Source of the DNA: Hyalella azteca
Taxonomy: Eukaryota; Arthropoda; Malacostraca; Amphipoda; Hyalellidae
DNA length: 64,000 nt
NCBI RefSeq assembly: GCF_000764305.2
Contig: NW_025938055.1
Coordinates: forward strand, 1 to 64,000
Direction: 5' to 3'
Below, one piece after another: positions 59,250-64,000 of this stretch; position 1 is the stretch's first letter, and every line of letters begins with the position of its first letter. Under the pieces are notes generated by a model. That model saw only the letters and a list, made by a program, of their open reading frames with translations. It did no database searches and was not told the origin of the DNA. The position numbers were made by a program, and so were the translations under genes.

Positions 59250-59735
59250 TCAGTAGCAGTCCACACTTCTTGCAATGCTAAGATGTGGTAGATTCCCACG
59301 GAAGGCGAGACTCCGTCCCTATCATGATCAGAAGTCCAAACTTCTTAAGACTACTGCCCAAGATGTGGTGGTATCTTACGGAAGTTAAGACTTCGCTTCT
59401 ATCATAAGCAGCAGTCCCAACTTCTTGGGCTTCTAACTATGATGTATTAGAATAGAATAGAGTAGAAGTGTCGGCGTTGAAGAAATAGGCCCATGGCCTG
59501 TTGCCGATTCTTGAACTTTTCGTGACTTGATTCACAAGGGATCCGGCCTTTGGATCCCGATCTTTCCATAGCTGACGATTCTACGATGATATTGGCATTC
59601 TACGGAAGGTAAGACTCCATTTGTGCCATACGCAGCAGTCGTAACTTTTTAGGCTGCTGAGTCAGATGTGGCGGCATCCTACGGAAGGTAAGACTTCTTA
59701 TGTATCATCACAGTCTTAACTTGTTAGGCTGATGA
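59250..59735. repeat. tandem repeat, period about 80 bp, interrupted by a LINE tail
   Basis: About five units of the form CAGTCC.AACTTCTTAGG, AAGATGTGG and TACGGAAGGTAAGACT, each ending in TATCAT. The third unit is split by the LINE fragment at 59447-59580. Confidence 0.85.
59447..59580 (-). mobile_element. LINE 3'-end fragment with (TATTC)n tail
   Basis: Nearly identical to 24929-25062 and in the same - strand orientation. It sits inside an 80-bp repeat unit. TATGATGTATT to the left and TACGATGATATT to the right look like an imperfect target duplication. Only the last ~130 bp of the element is present. Confidence 0.78.
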
Positions 59736-61184
59736 CGAAAAAGCGAAGGGTGTTCAAGACGTTCGCTCAAGGGCTTGTCCAAGATGCCAAAGAACTTCGA
59801 GCTTAACATGCGTTCCGATCTGCAACAGATACCAGTTTGCTCAAACCTCATGGCGCGCAGGTGGAGAGAAAATTATGTTATTCTAAGGATAGGGTGGCAA
59901 CGTTATAGCCAGAAATTAAGAATTACGACCTCCACGTGTCAGCTGAACACGGACTTACGCTCTCAGGCTAAATTAAAGTAGCTCTCCGTACAACAAGATT
60001 CTCATTGGGTCTTCGAGTTCACCTCAATAACCATAGCAGCGACGATGAGTATGAATGAAGATTTTAAAACTACGCTAAGGCTTATTCACCTAGTGAGTGA
60101 ATTTATTGTTTTAGCTCGGAAAATTTTGACAAAAATCAAAAATGAATTTTAATGGAGATCATTGCCTTTTGTGACGGAATACCAGAACTAAGAATGCGAT
60201 TGCAACCTCGTAAATTCATATCATGACCTCGTATTTTTTAGTTTCTTGCAGGAAGACGCTATGTGCGTACGTGATAATGAGAACTAGAATTAGTTTAAAC
60301 TCTGTTTTAAAGGAGTGGATGTGAAACATTTTAACTTGAATATGCTGGAATAACCCAAAATTTACGATATTAAATATATGTATATTATGAGTTTAATATA
60401 CTTCTTATGAGATGAAATCATAGCAATACCAGCGAGAAATTTACGTACGTATCCGTTTCATGAAATATCAAACGAAGTATTCATATTCTAATAAGTCAGC
60501 AGTGGTGAAATTTGCTTCATAAGTTGCGGTGCTCCGATGGAACTGAGAAAATTTTTGACCCAAAATATTTCGGCGACTTGCGGGTGTGGCATGGAACTTT
60601 CAGCATCCATGAATTGTTGTCACATTTTGTCTTTATAAGCCGCGCTGCCCAATTGCTGCCCCACTCTGCATTATATTTCATTCGACACACGAACCTGGAC
60701 CACATTAGCCATGCATGAGCTAACATGCATCGAAAGATGTTCTCACATTGGAACATGGCAATTAAGGTAGCTCTCCTATCAAAATAATTTTCATTCCAGC
60801 CCCATAGTAAGGCAGCCTCTTTCATTAAAGGTTTATATAAACATATTTCACTTTAGTTTATCGCGTGAAGTATAGATGGCATAATTCATCACACACAGTC
60901 CAAATCGTACCCACCTTTCTATTGATTTTTATTTTAAAATGGTATTTGTTTTTATTCCCGCTGGGTTATATATTCCGAAAAACATCCTCTTACTCCTACA
61001 CAGAACTCTCTTGACCCCATTTTTTGTTATCTCTTTTCTACGCGGCTTTCGACGCGCTCCCAATTCCCGAAAGACTTACCTAGGTAGTCTGGTCAGGGAA
61101 CATTATCATAACTGCAGGGTGCTCCTCTAAACATTCTTTTCGATCAGGAACTGTAAATGATGCGGTCAGGCTGCAGCAAAGTCT
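59736..61184. other. gene-poor DNA, no gene recognised
   Basis: The longest open frame is 102 codons on the - strand (60825-60517), starting at an ATG. It has ordinary codon use, but no domain is recognised. Confidence 0.35.
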
Positions 61185-61370
61185 GCTGCAGACAATTATC
61201 CAGATTCTGCTGCAGACAATTCCCCAGATTCTGCTGCAGACAATTCCCCAGATTCTGGTGCAAACAATTCCCCAGATTCTGGTGCAGACAATTCCCCAGA
61301 TTCTGCTGCAGACAATTCCCCAGATTCTGCTTCAGACATTTTCCTGCAGTAAATTCAGGCTGCAGACAAT
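61185..61370. repeat. 24-bp minisatellite, about 7 copies
   Basis: The unit CAGATTCTGCTGCAGACAAT plus TCCC contains the palindrome CTGCAG. Copies differ at few sites and decay at the right end. The 24-bp period keeps frames open on both strands, giving 8-residue repeats that should not be taken for a gene. Confidence 0.93.
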
Positions 61371-64000
61371 TTCCATCATCGAGAACCACTCGCAGGTTCG
61401 ATTTTATCAAACAGCATCCGGATTTTTCAGCATATTTTCGAAAGTTACATTTTTAAAGTTTAGATTACAAATCTTTTATTTTATGAATAAAATCCCACGG
61501 GAGCATCTCTCTATACTCAGGCTAAGATGGTATATGAGCTGTCGAATAGTGTAACTCCGGATCTCAGACTCTAACTAGCATACTTTTAAATTAAAATTCG
61601 ATATTTTCTTGTCCGAATATACTCCCACGGAAGCAGCTCTCTATTCTCATGGTCTGATCCTCGGTAAGATCTCGCATTGTTGGCCTCGAGGGAAACACTT
61701 GGCGGAGAGAACACCCAAATGTGGAGCAGGTGCGTCTTCATTACATGGCACTTTATTGAACCCCTACAGCCTCCTAGCCCCCTCTTATCCACATTTTAAA
61801 AGCCGCAGGAGCTCAATTAAACTGCGTACTCATCAATCATGATGCCCGTTAGTAATACTGAACCTTATATTAATGGACGTACACCACAAGGTAATGGTTG
61901 CAGCGATCGGTTGTGTTTTGACATGGACAGGTGGTTGTAAAAATCGTATTCGGCATAAGCTTTAAATTGTTTATTAACTACAGCAAAAAGTTGGCGGCGG
62001 AAGTAATAATGGCACAAAAATTGCGAGAATAGTTATGGAGTGTCGAATATTTTTGGATTATTATTGTTCTGGAGATTACCCCGCTAAGATAAATACAATA
62101 ATGATCAATAAATTTCCCACTGGATATAACTATCCGCAGTGCACTTCTTTGGAAAACTATAAGATTTTTTTGAGATAATATTCTGTTTGGAAAAGGCTTA
62201 TAAACGGGAGTTAAATTTTGCTGTATAGAGCTTAAATTGAAGTGGTTTCCAATAATAATAAGAATGGAAGAATTGTACTCTAAAAAATATCTCTGCCCGT
62301 TTTAATCCTTGGCTGTAAAGACAGAGCAATTATTTGCAACTTTTGATAGTCAAGTTTGGTCGTTTTGCACAGATGTTACGACGTCGCACTCGTCCTGAAA
62401 TGTTTGAGGCTGAAATGAAATTACACGGCTATTATCAGTCGATAGATTTGGCCGCACCATGCGGCTAATTGCGGCTTCCATACTTGGTTGTGGCCAACAC
62501 CAAAGGCTCAGATGTAGACCTCGAGGCAAGAAGCAGGATTTACGCGTGTTGCTCTATGAAGAACAAATATAATGGAACCTCAGTTATGCCCTCGGGCGCA
62601 AGCTAGCGTTTTGCGGACCTTGCTCAACTTTTTAAACCTTGACAACCGGAATGCAGTGTGGATTTTGCCCCGATAATTTGACGACTGTTGGACGGCTGAG
62701 GTATTCGAACTAAAATGCAAGAACATGACATTTTTCAAGCTATACTGTAATTTATGGAGTTGGAAAAAAATTACAGTTGCCTCCAGAGAAATAAGAAATG
62801 CGTCTTATGATATTACATTTTTTATTATTGCGTTACATCTAATTTTGAAATCGAAAAATATATACTACAGGAGGTTTAGTTCGAGAGTGTTCAATCATTG
62901 TTGAAGATTTAAAATAAGGTTTATGTAGTTTCTTTTTAAAAGCGGTACATTCTATTGGTAAAACAGATGATAAAGTGTAAAATTAGAAAGCTTTTTAACG
63001 GTGACCTTAACCTTATCAAAAGACTTATTCAACTGAATTGTTTTAAGCAACACAGATCGCAAGGAAGGTCCATTGATCACCAGGGCGTGTTATTAGGGCC
63101 TGGAAATCGACAGGACAATGGACCGAGTTATTAGTGCAGAGAATAACGATGTCTTCGTTGTTCTTTCAATGACTGGACCCTGCATTGAATTTAGCACGAG
63201 GCAAATGGAAACTTAGTCGAAAATAATGACTGGATCGATAGACAAGCATGCAAACAAGCGCATTTTAAAGACGAATGGAGGCTTAGGAGAGCTTAATGAA
63301 AGCGCTTTCAGCCGCATGACTGCAGGACATATTGCAGCTGCTCGCTTTGCATACTGATTAAGGAGGCGTACACTTGGATTTTCAGAAGATTTAATCCCAG
63401 CTAAATGACAAACGAAAATGAGCTCCCTGAAATTATTAACTGTGTTAACAGTTATTTTGGCCCAATGCGATCGACCTAATTGAGCGAAAAATCGCAGTTT
63501 ATGCTGAAAGAAAAACTGATTGGTTTAACAGTAGCATTTTACAAGCCATTCTTCATTAAAAGCTTGATTTTACTTTTTCCTAATGTAGTGTTATAATCAG
63601 TGTAGTGGTAGGGGTTACAAATGGTTCATTATCAGTGCATTGAAGTCATATTACTGGTATTTAGCCACCAATTTCTGTGTTGATTTGTTTGAAAGCCATA
63701 TATGATGATGTTGGATGATGAATATTTGATTTTGCCACAGGATGTTTTCCCCATTACATATTTTAAGGGCAATTTTCAACTAATTCACCACCAGTCGTTC
63801 GATTTTTTGAAGCCTTACTTACGGCCTCAAGTGAGGCAGAACCCATTATGGTCACCCCATAATACCATATACCACCGTGCAGCGCCATTAAAAAACAATT
63901 GTGAATTCGGAATTGAATTGAACGGCTCCTCGTAGGCCTAAAATTAAGATCCAACCTACGAATTCCCGATGAATGAAGATAGCCGCGATTGCTTTTAAAG
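61371..64000. other. gene-poor DNA to the window end
   Basis: No exon, RNA gene or structured repeat was recognised. GC-richer patches near 62440-62680 and 63800-63960 have short conflicting open frames. Confidence 0.35.

Noticed and set aside
60517..60825. 102-codon - strand frame from an ATG
   Set aside because: No recognised domain, no splice or promoter support, and a conflicting open frame on the other strand. Of a length that can occur by chance in 64 kb.
61144..61456. Repeat proteins on both strands
   Set aside because: Generated by the 24-bp minisatellite. Both strands are open simply because the period is a multiple of three.

Overview
This is an AT-rich animal nuclear genome window. 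Its genes have introns with GT-AG borders, the intergenic DNA is long and repeat-laden, and there are Tc1/mariner, hAT-like, LINE and SINE remnants. Protein similarities are recalled family knowledge, since no search was run. The genome looks like an arthropod's, plausibly a crustacean, but the species cannot be fixed from sequence alone.

Left third (1-21.3 kb): two housekeeping genes on the + strand. The first (2440-4678) is the 3' part of a gene for the RNA polymerase I stalk subunit RPA43 (POLR1F), in five exons. The second (9744-21033) is a complete 16-exon gene for CTF18/CHTF18, the large subunit of the alternative clamp loader. It has an intact AAA+ core and the conserved C-terminal peptide. 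Its last intron carries a dead 1.3-kb mariner element with TA target duplications. Between the two genes lie a LINE 3' fragment, a dimeric tRNA-like SINE and a TA-flanked MITE. That MITE contains an exact 38-bp Nextera mate-pair junction adaptor, so the assembly, and the adjacency of the two genes, is doubtful at that point.

Middle (21.3-31.1 kb): mostly gene-poor, with a hAT-like MITE, a LINE 3' end and hairpins. On the - strand at 29284-31077 is the large 3' exon of a PRDM3/16 (MECOM/EVI1/Hamlet) transcription factor, with three C2H2 fingers and CtBP-binding motifs. Its upstream exons were not found.

Right half (31.1-64 kb): no gene recognised with confidence. It is dominated by tandem arrays with periods of 16, 17, 24, 42, 43, about 50, about 80 and about 124 bp, by fold-back structures, and by a dispersed palindrome-plus-(GACR)n element. 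Five copies of that element lie in the window, all in the same orientation. A few GC-rich open stretches are listed as weak exon candidates. The region may be intron or upstream sequence of the - strand PRDM gene.

No CRISPR array, rRNA or functional tRNA was seen. The most notable signals are the sequencing adaptor, the five-copy repeat, the LINE 3'-end family with changing tail repeats, and the 42-bp satellite with correlated hairpin arms.
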